Shown here one piece after another: positions 53,813 to 63,931 of a DNA stretch of 64,000 nt (position 1 is its first letter; every line of letters begins with the position of its first letter). The notes beneath the pieces are model-generated. The model did not search any database. It had not been told where the DNA came from and saw only the letters and a list, made by a program, of their open reading frames with translations. Origin of the DNA: Desmonostoc muscorum FACHB-395 (GTDB lineage Bacteria; Cyanobacteriota; Cyanobacteriia; Cyanobacteriales; Nostocaceae); assembly GCF_014698035.1 (NCBI RefSeq), contig NZ_JACJSF010000015.1, forward strand, positions 87,311 through 151,310, written 5' to 3'. The translations under genes were made by a program, and so were the position numbers.

Positions 53813-54089
53813 TCAAACTAATCGCTTCATAACTGTTTGTTTATAATGATACATAATTGTTGATCCTTTCAGCTACTAATTGTTGATAAGTAGTTCCAAT
53901 AACTGTATTAAAAAGGGTTTTTTAAAGAACAAATAAAGATATCTTGAGAAAATCTTTAGGAAAAATCAAGATTTTTGTCATAGCAAACACCCTTCTCAAT
54001 ATTCATTTTTGCAAATCCTGTATAAAACAAAGACAAACGTGCCTCAGATTCTAGTATGCTCCTAATGATCGATCGCATTAACAATTTCT
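53813..54089. other. Divergent promoter region between ntcA and fabI
   Basis: The remaining 277 bp of the 379-bp spacer is AT-rich. No further GTA-N8-TAC site was seen. The fabI ATG has no strong ribosome binding site. Confidence 0.45.
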
Positions 54090-54866
54090 ATGCTGAATCT
54101 GACTGGAAAAAATGCTCTTGTTACAGGTATTGCCAATAACCGCTCGATCGCCTGGGGCATCGCCCAACAGCTGCATAAAGCCGGAGCAAACCTGGGTATT
54201 ACCTACCTGCCGGATGAACGCGGCAAAATGGAGAAAAAAGTTGCGGAGTTGGTAGAACCCCTCAACCCAAGCTTATTTCTTCCTTGTAATGTCCAAGATG
54301 AAGAACAGATTCAATCTACCTTTGAGACAATTCGTGAGCAATGGGGGAAGCTAGACATTCTCATCCATTGTCTGGCCTTTGCTAGTAAAGACGATTTAAG
54401 TGGAGACTTTAGCCAAACCTCTCGTTCTGGCTTCAACACTGCCTTAGAAATCAGTACCTACTCGCTGGTGCAGTTAAGTGGTGCAGCGAAACCTTTGATG
54501 ACTGAGGGAGGTAGTATCGTCACGCTGACATATTTAGGCGGTGTTAGAGCAATTCCTAACTACAACGTTATGGGAGTTGCGAAAGCAGGATTAGAAATGA
54601 GCGTGCGTTACCTAGCTGCTGAACTAGGTCCGCAAAATATCCGCGTCAATGCCATCTCCGCAGGCCCCATCCGCACCTTAGCATCTTCAGCAGTTGGTGG
54701 AATTTTGGATATGATCCATCATGTCGAAGAAGTAGCCCCCCTGCGCCGTACTGTCACTCAGCTAGAAGTGGGTAATACTGCCGCTTTCTTATGTAGTGAT
54801 TTGTCCAGTGGTATTACCGGACAAGTTCTATATGTAGATGCAGGATATGAAATTATGGGAATGTAA
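54090..54866 (+). CDS. fabI: Enoyl-[acyl-carrier-protein] reductase (FabI)
   Basis: FabI catalyses the NADH-dependent last step of each fatty acid elongation cycle. The protein (258 aa) has the cofactor motif TGIANNRSIAWGIA near residues 13-26. The catalytic Tyr-x6-Lys lies in YNVMGVAKAG (Lys about residue 164), followed by NAISAGPIRTLASSAV. Length and sequence are typical. It is divergent from ntcA and followed by a repeat tract and hisB on the same strand. Confidence 0.96.
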   Translation: MLNLTGKNALVTGIANNRSIAWGIAQQLHKAGANLGITYLPDERGKMEKKVAELVEPLNPSLFLPCNVQDEEQIQSTFETIREQWGKLDILIHCLAFASKDDLSGDFSQTSRSGFNTALEISTYSLVQLSGAAKPLMTEGGSIVTLTYLGGVRAIPNYNVMGVAKAGLEMSVRYLAAELGPQNIRVNAISAGPIRTLASSAVGGILDMIHHVEEVAPLRRTVTQLEVGNTAAFLCSDLSSGITGQVLYVDAGYEIMGM

Positions 54867-54874
54867 GATAATTT

Positions 54875-54966
54875 GGGCATAGGGCATTAGGCATTGGGCA
54901 TTGAGTATTAGTAAAATTCTTGCCCATTAGTCATTCCCTCCCCATTCCCCATTCCCCATTCCCAAT
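54875..54966. repeat. Heptamer repeat tract immediately before hisB
   Basis: GGGCATT/GGCATTG heptamers are followed by CCCATTC/CCCCATT heptamers, the two halves being roughly complementary. The last unit supplies the ATG of hisB (CCCAATG). No ribosome binding site is visible between repeat and gene. Confidence 0.85.
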
Positions 54967-55600
54967 GCAAATTAGCAAAGTTAATTCAAACTACGACCAG
55001 TCAACTAAAACTCCTCGGATTGCCACTGTTCACCGTACTACTGGTGAAACTGATGTACAAGTTACCATCAATCTCGATGGTAGAGGAACTTGCACGGCAG
55101 CAACAGGCATTCCGTTTTTAGATCACATGTTGCATCAAATTGCCTCCCACGGGCTGATTGATATAGATGTCCAAGCCAAAGGAGACTGGGAAATTGATGA
55201 CCATCACACCAACGAAGATGTAGGCATTACTTTAGGCCAAGCTTTCAACCAAGCACTAGGCGACAGAAAAGGTATTGTCCGTTTTGGTAATTTTCTTGCG
55301 CCATTGGATGAAGCTTTAGTTCAGGTAGCGCTAGACTTTTCGGGACGGCCTCACCTCAGCTACGGCTTGCAAATTCCTACCCAGCGCGTAGGAACCTATG
55401 ACACCCAACTCGTGCGCGAATTCTTTGTAGCATTGGTGAACCATAGCCAAATGACACTCCACATTCGGCAACTGGATGGCATTAATTCCCATCACATCAT
55501 AGAGGCGACATTTAAAGCCTTTGCAAGAGCCACACGCCTAGCAGTGGAGATTGACCCCCGTCGTGCTGGTCTAATTCCCAGTTCTAAAGGCGTTCTCTGA
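54965..55600 (+). CDS. hisB: Imidazoleglycerol-phosphate dehydratase
   Basis: This enzyme dehydrates imidazoleglycerol phosphate in histidine synthesis. The 211-aa protein has the two metal-binding His clusters, in [14 protein letters not shown] and [11 protein letters not shown], and again in [16 protein letters not shown]. It is the monofunctional type without the phosphatase domain of E. coli HisB. The start at 54965 is chosen over an upstream ATG (54920) whose extra residues are encoded by the repeat tract. It lies 98 bp after fabI on the same strand. Confidence 0.94.
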   Translation: MQISKVNSNYDQSTKTPRIATVHRTTGETDVQVTINLDGRGTCTAATGIPFLDHMLHQIASHGLIDIDVQAKGDWEIDDHHTNEDVGITLGQAFNQALGDRKGIVRFGNFLAPLDEALVQVALDFSGRPHLSYGLQIPTQRVGTYDTQLVREFFVALVNHSQMTLHIRQLDGINSHHIIEATFKAFARATRLAVEIDPRRAGLIPSSKGVL

Positions 55601-55740
55601 AAGTAGTCAAATGGGGCATTAATTATTTCCCCTCTAGTTTCCAATCCCCAATAATTGACACACGGCTTGGTGATGGTTATTATCAGCCTACTAGGTAATT
55701 TTTAATTAATACCAAGCTGGTAATTAGCGGTTGAACCAAG

Positions 55741-56724
55741 ATGAAGTCTGTTGCAGATGACCCTGATTCTCAACTTAATCCGGCAGACACTCCGCCAGTA
55801 GTCCTAACTTCTGAGCTGCGAAAAGTCTATCGCACTGGTTTTTGGCTAAATCAAAAAGTCGTATCTCTCAAAAACTGTTCTTTAACGGTTTACAAAGGCG
55901 AAACCTTTGGGTTGCTGGGGCCAAACGGTGCTGGTAAAACCACCCTTTTAAAATTGTTGCTGGGAATTATTCATCCCACTTCTGGACAGGGATTGTTATT
56001 GGATAAGCCTATAGGCGATCGCAGTGTTAAGCAACATATCGGCTATTTGCCAGAAAATCCCTATTTGTATGACTATCTCACTGGCTGGGAATTTTTGCAG
56101 CTAGCTGCTGGACTATTCCAAATTCCCCAAAGTGTCCAACGCCAACGCATTCCCCAACTGCTGGAATTAGTGGGTTTATCCCAAGCTGATGCTCGTAAAA
56201 AGCTTTTACGCCGCTATTCAAAAGGAATGCTACAGCGTGTTGGTATGGCACAGGCGCTAATTAACGAGCCAGATTTAGTTTTTCTGGATGAACCGATGTC
56301 TGGTCTCGACCCGGTGGGACGTTACCAAATGCGGGAAATTATCTTGGCGCTAAAAGCTGCTGGGAAGACGATTTTTTTCAATAGCCACGTTCTCAGTGAA
56401 GTAGAACAGATTTGCGATCGCATTGCCATCCTTGCTCAAGGTGAACTAATTTGCTCTGGTTCCCTTAATGAACTGTTAGGCGTAGACAACACATATTATG
56501 TAAAAGGTCAAGGTGGTGACTGGGAAATTCTCAAAAAATGGATACCCACTCTCAGATTTGAACCTGATGGTTCCTGGCAAGGTACACTACAAGACGATTA
56601 CTATGATTTCCTCGCTAGTGTTCGTCTGATGGAAGGTAAAATTATTGCCATGAACTTATCGCGTTACTCCCTAGAAGAGTTTTTTATTCAACAAATTCAA
56701 AGAAAAAATAACTCTGTTAATTAA
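55741..56724 (+). CDS. ABC transporter ATP-binding protein
   Basis: This is a 327-aa ATPase subunit of an ABC exporter, of the CcmA/NatA/DrrA type. It has Walker A GPNGAGKTTLLKLL (about residues 60-73), a signature motif YSKGMLQRVGMAQ instead of LSGGQ, Walker B LVFLDEPMSGLDP, and the His of the H-loop in FFNSHVLSE. A C-terminal extension of about 90 residues follows. No permease gene lies next to it, so the partner and substrate are unknown. It is on the same strand as hisB but 140 bp away. Confidence 0.88.
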   Translation: MKSVADDPDSQLNPADTPPVVLTSELRKVYRTGFWLNQKVVSLKNCSLTVYKGETFGLLGPNGAGKTTLLKLLLGIIHPTSGQGLLLDKPIGDRSVKQHIGYLPENPYLYDYLTGWEFLQLAAGLFQIPQSVQRQRIPQLLELVGLSQADARKKLLRRYSKGMLQRVGMAQALINEPDLVFLDEPMSGLDPVGRYQMREIILALKAAGKTIFFNSHVLSEVEQICDRIAILAQGELICSGSLNELLGVDNTYYVKGQGGDWEILKKWIPTLRFEPDGSWQGTLQDDYYDFLASVRLMEGKIIAMNLSRYSLEEFFIQQIQRKNNSVN

Positions 56725-57258
56725 TTTCGTTGCCAAATACTCAATTTTAGATTTGTTTGAGCAACGTATATACGTAGTCTCTTTTTACAGAAGAACATTA
56801 AATTCCCGCCTTTTTGAGTTTTTTTGCTCAATCTAACTCACAAAAAACTAAATTCCAACCTTTTTTCAAGGTTATTTGTAGTTAATCGATAATGGAGTTC
56901 ATAATTTTTGCAAAAATTACTACTAATAGAATATTTAGAATCACAGTTTAAGTGTAATTTAATTGACTTTGGTAGAAATGCATTATTCGTAAGTACCTCT
57001 TTACATAACAGACAATTTTTTATATAAACTGCGTTTATCTGCGTAAGTCACATATTTTTTGAGAATCCCCATATTCAAGTTTGCTCAACTTTAAATTAAC
57101 TTCACTAAAAATTCAAATTCAATAAACAAATTTCCTCCGGAAAATTACACTTTTCGGGGAAAATAAGAGTGTTGGGGAACTTGAATACTTAGGTATAGTC
57201 AAAATAAAAATGTTTAGACAGTACTTTATTAATCGTAGTTTCAGAATCTCAGGTAAAT
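56725..57258. other. Intergenic region upstream of the polysaccharide export gene
   Basis: This 534-bp AT-rich spacer has a small inverted repeat near 56857-56873 (AACCTT, loop, AAGGTT) and no further recognisable feature. The promoter of the export gene should lie in its right part. Confidence 0.45.
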
Positions 57259-58728
57259 ATGCTTAACACAAGTTTGTTTAAATTCCTAACTCAGCCAGTT
57301 GTGGGTGTGGCTTTGTTAAGTGCTGTCAATGTCGCTGTACCATTTGCGAGTCTAGCTCAGGGACAACCATTACCAACAACTACACAAACACCAAGCACAC
57401 AAACACAATTAGATACTAATTATTCATTAGGAGGCGGCGATCGCATCCGGGTAAATGTATTTGAAGTACCTGAATATACAGGAGAATACCAAGTTCCCCC
57501 AGGTGGAGCAATCAACCTACCTTTAATTGGCAGTGTGTCAGTCCTCGGTCTAACAACTGAACAGGCTGCTGACGAAATTGCTAGAAGATATGCTCGCTTC
57601 CTCAAACGTCCCTTAATCTCAGTCAATCTGTTATCGCCTCGTCCTATCAATGTTTTTGTTGCCGGAGAAGTGACACGTCCAGGAGCTTACACTCTTAGCT
57701 TGAGCGGAGGCGCGGGAGACAATCCAGGCGTACAGTACCCCACTGTATTAGCCGCATTGACAACAGCACAGGGCGTAACCTTGGCTGCGGATGTGAGTCA
57801 AATTCAATTAAGGCGTAAAATAGGACGTTCTTCAGAGCAAGCCGTTAGCGTCAATTTGAAGGAACTTATCCAAACAGGTAGGTTATCACAGGATATTACC
57901 TTGCGTGATGGAGACACCATAGTTGTACCAACAGCAACCAACTTCAACGTGGCAGAATCTCGTAATATATTTGCATCTAACTTTGCTGCCAGCCAAACCA
58001 CGCCTCGCACGGTAACAATTATCGGTGAAGTTAACCGTCCCGGTTCGTATCTTGTCACCCCAGCCAGCACAGATGCTCAGGGGGGCGCAGCAACTAACAG
58101 TGGCACTGCTAATCCCAATGGTCTACCAAATGTGACACGGGTTATTCAACTAGCTGGAGGAATTACAGCACAGGCTGATGTTCGTAATCTCAGGCTACGT
58201 CGACTTACAAGAACTGGCTCAGAACAAGCTATAGATATTAACCTTTGGCAACTATTGCAGAGTGGCGATGCTAGTCAAGACATCATCGTGCAAGACGGAG
58301 ATACGATTGTTATTCCGACGGCAACTGAGATTAACCCAGCAGAAGCTACTCAATTAGCTACCACTACTTTGTCTCCTACACGCATTCAAGTTGGCGTGGT
58401 AGGTGAAGTTAAGAAACCAGGGTTAACAGATGTTCAGCCGAATAGCTCTTTAAATCAAGCTATACTGGCAGCTGGCGGATTTAATGATGCCAGAGCTAGC
58501 AGCAGTGCTGTTGATTTGATTCGCCTCAACCCTAACGGTTCTGTCACTAAACGCATAGTAAAAGTGGATTTTTCTGCTGGCATTAATGAGCAAACTAATC
58601 CCATACTCCGCAATAATGATGTTGTGGTAGTTAACCGATCGGGTTCCGCTAAGACTGGCGATACCATAAACACTATAACTGGTCCTCTCGGTGTTATCTT
58701 TAATCTTCTGAACTTGTTCGGACTCTAG
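57259..58728 (+). CDS. Polysaccharide export protein (OPX family, SLBB domains)
   Basis: This is an outer-membrane or periplasmic export protein of the Wza type (489 aa). It has an N-terminal signal peptide (about residues 10-34). The poly-export domain contains LGGGDRIRVNVFEVPEYTGEYQV and INLPLIGSVSVLGLT (about 57-105). Three SLBB domains start near residues 128 (PINVFVAGEVTRPG), 252 (TVTIIGEVNRPG) and 376 (QVGVVGEVKKPG). Together with the tyrosine autokinase at 61-63 kb it forms a Wza/Wzc-like pair for exopolysaccharide export. Confidence 0.9.
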   Translation: MLNTSLFKFLTQPVVGVALLSAVNVAVPFASLAQGQPLPTTTQTPSTQTQLDTNYSLGGGDRIRVNVFEVPEYTGEYQVPPGGAINLPLIGSVSVLGLTTEQAADEIARRYARFLKRPLISVNLLSPRPINVFVAGEVTRPGAYTLSLSGGAGDNPGVQYPTVLAALTTAQGVTLAADVSQIQLRRKIGRSSEQAVSVNLKELIQTGRLSQDITLRDGDTIVVPTATNFNVAESRNIFASNFAASQTTPRTVTIIGEVNRPGSYLVTPASTDAQGGAATNSGTANPNGLPNVTRVIQLAGGITAQADVRNLRLRRLTRTGSEQAIDINLWQLLQSGDASQDIIVQDGDTIVIPTATEINPAEATQLATTTLSPTRIQVGVVGEVKKPGLTDVQPNSSLNQAILAAGGFNDARASSSAVDLIRLNPNGSVTKRIVKVDFSAGINEQTNPILRNNDVVVVNRSGSAKTGDTINTITGPLGVIFNLLNLFGL

Positions 58729-59676
58729 TTTTAGACACAGATGCAAATTGGGGGCGTTGGTTAAACTTCTCCGTCCCCAAAATTACAATATATATATAGT
58801 CAAAAAGATTGCTCTTGGTGTATTCCCTTGCGAGAGAGCAATATTCATCTCTCTTGAACTGTCCTCCACAATAACCACCTCTTTTATTAACTGAACTTAC
58901 GCACTCAAAACCAGAAAGCTCGATCCCTCTTAAAAAAAAGCGAGTCTCTCTTACGCGTAAGTATTAGTTAAATTACAGCAGTTGCCAGTAAATGAAATAC
59001 ACTTCTCCCCAACGCTTTCCATATACTCTTATTTGACCATAGGATAAGACAATACTAGAGTACATAATAAATTCTTTATATTTTATACTAATTTTTATAA
59101 AAGTCTAAGCCTTATTACTGAGCTTCAAATTCCGTAAACCGAAAGCTATCACTGAAGTTTCTGAATTTGTCATTGATATACCCTTTAAAACTTTGTTTTA
59201 GTTACTCTGATTTTTTATGATAATGAGAATACTTTAGAAGGTAAAGATTGTATAATCTACTCCCTGCAAGACTTGGTTCCTCGCTCTAATTATCATTATC
59301 ATAAGAATTATTTAAGTAAAATAACTGTTTAATGACAGATATACTATCTTAACTACAGATACCGCGTATACACAGTAGAATGATGTCCAATTGGAAATGA
59401 TGTCATTTGTACGGTTGGTTAGTGTCCATTAATGGGATGACTCTGCATACTGAAAACTTTTCAGTAATTTTACCAGATGGCTGCCTTTTTTTTAACACTA
59501 CTTAGAAAGACATTTCAGCAATTTTTGCGTGGAAATGCTCAGGTGTAAACCTGATAAACCGTTTATAAACTTACAAATGGCAGTTACACGACCGTATCCA
59601 ATACTGACTTACTGACCAAGGCTAGAGTTACTGACCGTTGACGATTCAGTTTTTGCAATATACCCTATTTTTCCCT
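58729..59676. other. Long intergenic region (948 bp) before the beta-helix gene
   Basis: AT-rich spacer with an imperfect hairpin at 58808-58842 (ATTGCTCT...AGAGCAAT) and a TTACGCGTAA palindrome near 58960. No gene or RNA gene was recognised. The length suggests a long leader, a regulatory region or a decayed gene. Confidence 0.5.
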
Positions 59677-61059
59677 ATGATGATTCATGGTTTAGGCTTT
59701 CTCAGTTTAAGTGCATCTCTTGTACTCCCCTGGGCGTTAACAGGTCTGGTTCAAGGACAGAGAATAACAGAGTCTTTAGTTAAAGACGTTCGTCAGTTAT
59801 CCACCGATCAAAGCACACCACTACCAAGTCGCAAGCTGATCAGCCAGGTTACAACTACAACATACTATGTTAGTGGTAACGGAAGTGACAAAAATAGCGG
59901 ACTCACTCCGTCATCTGCCTTTAGGACAATTCAAAGAGCAGCAGACCTAACTAGTCCTGGCACTACAGTACTGATCATGGACGGAGTATACAAGAATAGT
60001 AACCCCAATGGCTCAGTACTAGTAATTAAACGCTCTGGAACGGCAAATTCATGGATTACCTATAAGGCATATCCTGGAGATAAGCCAAAAATCCAGCACA
60101 ATGGATGGAATGGAATTTCCATTGAGAATGGAACCTCATATATTGAGATAAATGGTCTGGAGGTTGCAGGGAACAATACCAATATAACCCTGAGTTATGC
60201 GTTGAGTCAGAAGTATAATACATCTAACCCACTGACGAGTGGAAACTGCATAAACACAGATGGACGAAAAAATGGTCGTTCCCACCACATACGTATTCTC
60301 AACAACAAGGTACATGATTGTGGCGGTGCCGGTATTTCAGTTATTGAATCGGACTATGTAACAGTGGACAACAACGAGGTATATAATAATGCCTGGTACT
60401 CACCATACGGGGCTAGTGGCATTTCACTGCTCAACAATTGGAATTATGATAATAACCAGAACTATAGGATGTATGTTACCAGAAACAAAGTCTACAACAA
60501 TCAAATGTTTGTTCCCTGGTATTACAATGGAAAGTTCCAAGACGGTAATGGTATTATTGTTGATAAGTCACGAGATAATGGGTATCAAGGACGTACTTTG
60601 ATTGCCAACAATATCTCATATAAAAATGGTGGTACGGGCATTCATACTTTTTCAAGCGACCATGTGGATATTGTCCACAACACAGTTTATCTGAATAACC
60701 AGACTAAGGAAATTACTCACGGGCAAATCATGAGTAATTATTCAGGTGATGTCAAGGTTATCAATAACATCATTTATGCTGCGCCTAACAAAACAATAAG
60801 TACGAATAATAAAAGTACCAACACTACTTTTAACTACAACCTCTACAACAACAATGGTTCTCGTGCAGTTTCTGTGGGACCTAACGATATTATGGCAGAT
60901 CCACAATTTGTAAATGCCTCAGGTGGTGACTTTAGAATAAAGGGGACTAGTCGGGCCATCAATAATGGTTTTAAGTGGAATAATTTGAAAAATGATTATT
61001 TTGGTAAACCTCGTCCTGTTGGTGCTGGATATGATATTGGGGCACACGAATATCAGTAA
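59677..61059 (+). CDS. Right-handed parallel beta-helix protein, exported
   Basis: This secreted protein (460 aa from the ATG at 59677) has a hydrophobic N-terminus (about residues 5-27) that looks like a signal peptide. After a linker, YYVSGNGSDKNSGLTPSSAFRTIQ opens a pectate-lyase-like beta-helix of many strands with Asn ladders (for example NNITISYAL-type and NNxVxNN motifs). It may degrade or modify an acidic polysaccharide. The frame extends back to a TTG at 59638 without a ribosome binding site, so the ATG is preferred with moderate confidence. It lies between the OPX and tyrosine kinase genes, so a role in exopolysaccharide is likely. Confidence 0.8.
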   Translation: MMIHGLGFLSLSASLVLPWALTGLVQGQRITESLVKDVRQLSTDQSTPLPSRKLISQVTTTTYYVSGNGSDKNSGLTPSSAFRTIQRAADLTSPGTTVLIMDGVYKNSNPNGSVLVIKRSGTANSWITYKAYPGDKPKIQHNGWNGISIENGTSYIEINGLEVAGNNTNITLSYALSQKYNTSNPLTSGNCINTDGRKNGRSHHIRILNNKVHDCGGAGISVIESDYVTVDNNEVYNNAWYSPYGASGISLLNNWNYDNNQNYRMYVTRNKVYNNQMFVPWYYNGKFQDGNGIIVDKSRDNGYQGRTLIANNISYKNGGTGIHTFSSDHVDIVHNTVYLNNQTKEITHGQIMSNYSGDVKVINNIIYAAPNKTISTNNKSTNTTFNYNLYNNNGSRAVSVGPNDIMADPQFVNASGGDFRIKGTSRAINNGFKWNNLKNDYFGKPRPVGAGYDIGAHEYQ

Positions 61060-61139
61060 CCGTAATATTGTGTCCTGAAATCTACACCCAACAATCTACA
61101 ACACATAGTTCTGTCAGGCTGAAGTCTAGAGTTATACAA

Positions 61140-61179
61140 AACAATAAGCCTACTTTCACAGGTAGGCTTATTGTTTTTT
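61140..61179. terminator. Bidirectional terminator between the beta-helix and tyrosine kinase genes
   Basis: AACAATAAGCCTAC and GTAGGCTTATTGTT form a perfect 14-bp stem around an 8-nt loop. A T-run follows on the plus strand, and on the minus strand it is followed by TGTATAAC-type sequence. Confidence 0.9.
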
Positions 61180-61348
61180 GGCTAAATAATTAAACAGATA
61201 TGATACAAGTATCCCAACAGAATTAATTATTGATGTTTTACTAGGCAAGAATTTCAGCCAAGTTATGTGTAATTAATCCTCTACTATTATTTACCAGTTA
61301 TGGTATTAAATAACTGGTAAGACAAAATCCTAATTTATTTAACTTAAT

Positions 61349-63595
61349 TTATACAGAGGTTTTGTCTGGAATACGTTTTTTTAGCTTTGTCTCTTTTGCC
61401 AAATCTTGATGATTAAAGTATTGTTTAACATGGTTGAAATAACTACTAGATTCATTTTTATCAATGATACCATTCACAACTAAACCTAATACGTTGTGAC
61501 TGGATCTCTCTAGCATTTCTTGAGCGGCAGATGCACTGTTAGAATCAATTACCCCAGGTCGAGCGACTAACAAAATCCCATCAGTCATTTGGCTTATAGT
61601 CAAAGCATCGGCTGCCAAAAGCAAGGGAGGAGCATCAATAATTACAAAATCATATTTATATTGAGATGAAAAACTTTCAATTAGCGATGCCATTCGCTTT
61701 GAGTCAAGCAAAGCAAGTGGATTGGGAGGTCTAGAGCCAGCAGTTAAGACATCAAGATTATCCATTACTTTAGATAAAGCAACATCAAATTCAGTCTGAC
61801 CTATAAGAACTTCACTCAAGCCATCTGCATTACTTACTTCCCACAAATGATGCTGAGAAGGAACTCGCATATCTGCATCTATTAGTAAAACTCGACGTCC
61901 TAATTGAGCGATCGCTGTTGCCAAATTAGCTGAAACTGTAGACTTGCCTTCTTTAGGAACTGCGCTAGTTACCACAATAGTTTTCAGCACTTTATCTGAA
62001 CTCAGGAATTTCAGATTCGCTTGAATCATTCTGTACATTTCGCTAGTTAAAGAGTAAGGCGTATCTCTGACAGCAATTGTTTGATTTATTGATTCTGCGT
62101 TTGAATAACGGGAGCGAATCTTTTTAACAGACAAAGGCACAACGCCTAACAAAGTATATCTAAATATATCTCTGATTTCTTGAAGGGTTTTCAGAGATCT
62201 ATCTCTCATACCTAGAACAAGAACTGTTGTAGTAGCCAAGAATAAACCGAACATTACTCCTAGCACTAAAACAATAATTTTTTTGCTTTCTACCGGCTTA
62301 TCTGGCACTATAGCCTGAGCAATAATCCGCGAGCTGGCTGTATTTGTATTCTCAACTAACTGTAATTCTTGAACCTTTTTTAACAGAGTTTGATATGTTG
62401 ATTCTGCAACTTCAACTTTTCGTTCTAACTCCCTCTGATTTTGTGCTAGTTGGGGTATGAGTTTAACGCGCTTTTCGTATATAGAACGGGAGTTATATAA
62501 AGAGGAGAGTCTTTTTGCTAAACCAATGCGCTGTATTTCTGACTGCAGAAAATTTTGGATCAGGTTTTGTCTTAGTTCTCCAATCTGTAATAGGTTCTGT
62601 GAAACTTCTGTTTTATTGCCAACAGTCTGACCAATTTGCTGTTGTAAAAGGGATTTTAAGCTAGATTTTTTTGCTTCTAAGTTAATAATAACAGGATTGT
62701 CATCTAGGAAACGGCTACGCTCAATTGCTAGCTGTCGGTCAGTTTCTTGAAGTTGTGCAAGAACTCCCTGCACTGCCGGTGACTGACTAAGGGCACTCAC
62801 AGCGATCGCTTCCTGAGAATTTAGCTCTACTTTATGGCGCAGTTCATTGGTTTGGGCGTTTATCTCATCCAGCTGAGCCTTAACATTATTCATCTCATTG
62901 TCTAGATTTCCAATAGTTGAAACAGCTGACTTTGTCTCCTCTGACAGGTCTGCTATCTGATACTTCTGTTTAAATATACGTAGTGCTACTTCTGTATTAT
63001 TAACAACCTCTTGAGTTTTAGGAAGCTGCCTGGCAATAAATTGACGAGTTGCTGCCGCCTCAGAGCGATTTGTCAGAATATCATTATCCAAATAAAGACT
63101 CATAATTGTGTTGACCACTGCTGCTGATTGCTCGGGGTCAGGGCTGGTATAGCTAATTCGCAATACATCTGTTGCACTAACAATTTTCAGGGTCAAAGAT
63201 TTTCGGAGCTTTTCTACTTCTAAAGGTTTTCCTTCTTGGTCTTTTAGTTGTAGCTTATCTATTGTCTTTTGCAATAAAGCAGGGGAAGAAATAACTTCTA
63301 TCTGAGTGTTTATAGGATTTTGAGTTGCTAGCAGCGATTTTAAATCCCCTGCATCTCCTCCTTCTGTATTACTAGGCAAAAGACTAGATCCTACTACTTT
63401 AAAAGAAGGAATTCTAAATAATAGTTTCCCTTCGGCTTCATAGGATGGCTTCATAAATTGTGTAGCTATAGCACTGAGGATAACTGTAGCTGTAAATATC
63501 GCCGTAGCAGGTAGCCACCATCGTTTCAATATGAATAGGTAACGACTGAGGTCTAAATCAATAGATTCTCTAGATTCCGTAGATTTTTCTGACAT
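61349..63595 (-). CDS. Polysaccharide biosynthesis tyrosine autokinase (Wzc-like BY-kinase)
   Basis: This inner-membrane protein controls polysaccharide chain length and export. The N-terminal Wzz domain has two transmembrane helices (about residues 28-47 and 425-445). Long coiled coils lie between them. The C-terminal BY-kinase domain has Walker A SAVPKEGKSTVS, Walker A' VLLIDADMRVP, and Walker B FVIIDAPP. The C-terminal tail carries Tyr residues (SSYFNHVKQYF) suitable for autophosphorylation. The start at 63595 (MSEKSTES) has GGGAAGA upstream and is chosen over a TTG at 63607. Length is 748 aa. It faces the beta-helix gene. Confidence 0.92.
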   Translation of the reverse strand: MSEKSTESRESIDLDLSRYLFILKRWWLPATAIFTATVILSAIATQFMKPSYEAEGKLLFRIPSFKVVGSSLLPSNTEGGDAGDLKSLLATQNPINTQIEVISSPALLQKTIDKLQLKDQEGKPLEVEKLRKSLTLKIVSATDVLRISYTSPDPEQSAAVVNTIMSLYLDNDILTNRSEAAATRQFIARQLPKTQEVVNNTEVALRIFKQKYQIADLSEETKSAVSTIGNLDNEMNNVKAQLDEINAQTNELRHKVELNSQEAIAVSALSQSPAVQGVLAQLQETDRQLAIERSRFLDDNPVIINLEAKKSSLKSLLQQQIGQTVGNKTEVSQNLLQIGELRQNLIQNFLQSEIQRIGLAKRLSSLYNSRSIYEKRVKLIPQLAQNQRELERKVEVAESTYQTLLKKVQELQLVENTNTASSRIIAQAIVPDKPVESKKIIVLVLGVMFGLFLATTTVLVLGMRDRSLKTLQEIRDIFRYTLLGVVPLSVKKIRSRYSNAESINQTIAVRDTPYSLTSEMYRMIQANLKFLSSDKVLKTIVVTSAVPKEGKSTVSANLATAIAQLGRRVLLIDADMRVPSQHHLWEVSNADGLSEVLIGQTEFDVALSKVMDNLDVLTAGSRPPNPLALLDSKRMASLIESFSSQYKYDFVIIDAPPLLLAADALTISQMTDGILLVARPGVIDSNSASAAQEMLERSSHNVLGLVVNGIIDKNESSSYFNHVKQYFNHQDLAKETKLKKRIPDKTSV

Positions 63596-63726
63596 AAATC
63601 TTCCCAAATACAGATATTAAGTAAGAAACTAAAAAAGACTTAGAGAATGCACAAACCACTGCAATTGACAAGAATGATGCGATTTGACAATATGACAATA
63701 GTATAGACTATCTAAGTTATAAATTT

Positions 63727-63756
63727 AGTTGGCATTGTCGCACAACAATGCCAACT
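63727..63756. terminator. Hairpin at the end of the glycosyltransferase remnant
   Basis: AGTTGGCATTGT and ACAATGCCAACT form a perfect 12-bp stem with a 6-nt loop. The right arm includes two bases of the remnant's stop codon. There is no long T-run, so termination is only likely. Confidence 0.7.
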
Positions 63757-63931
63757 AGCTTTGCCAAATCTTATCATAAGCTTCTAACAATTTTGGAGCT
63801 TGATATTGCCATTCAAGAATCTTCTCCATTCTCAGTCGTCCCTCGGCTCCTATCTTTTCTCTTAGTTCAGGAGAATCTAGAAGCTCTAGAATTTTCGGTT
63901 CTTCCGGTGCTTTTATGGTGGTTACTAAATT
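63755..63931 (-). pseudogene. C-terminal remnant of a glycosyltransferase (GT4-like)
   Basis: Read on the minus strand from 63931, the frame opens just after a TAA and gives about 58 codons ending YDKIWQS. It contains PKILELLDSPELREKIGAEG, then RMEKILEWQYQAPKLLEAY. This is the usual C-terminal helix region of GT4 glycosyltransferases (LxxLLxxPELRxxxGxxGRxRxxxxFxW). The rest is not visible: the same frame has a stop directly upstream and no start codon near it. It may be a broken gene, or the coding part may lie in another frame outside the window. It lies upstream of the tyrosine kinase on the same strand. Confidence 0.6.
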
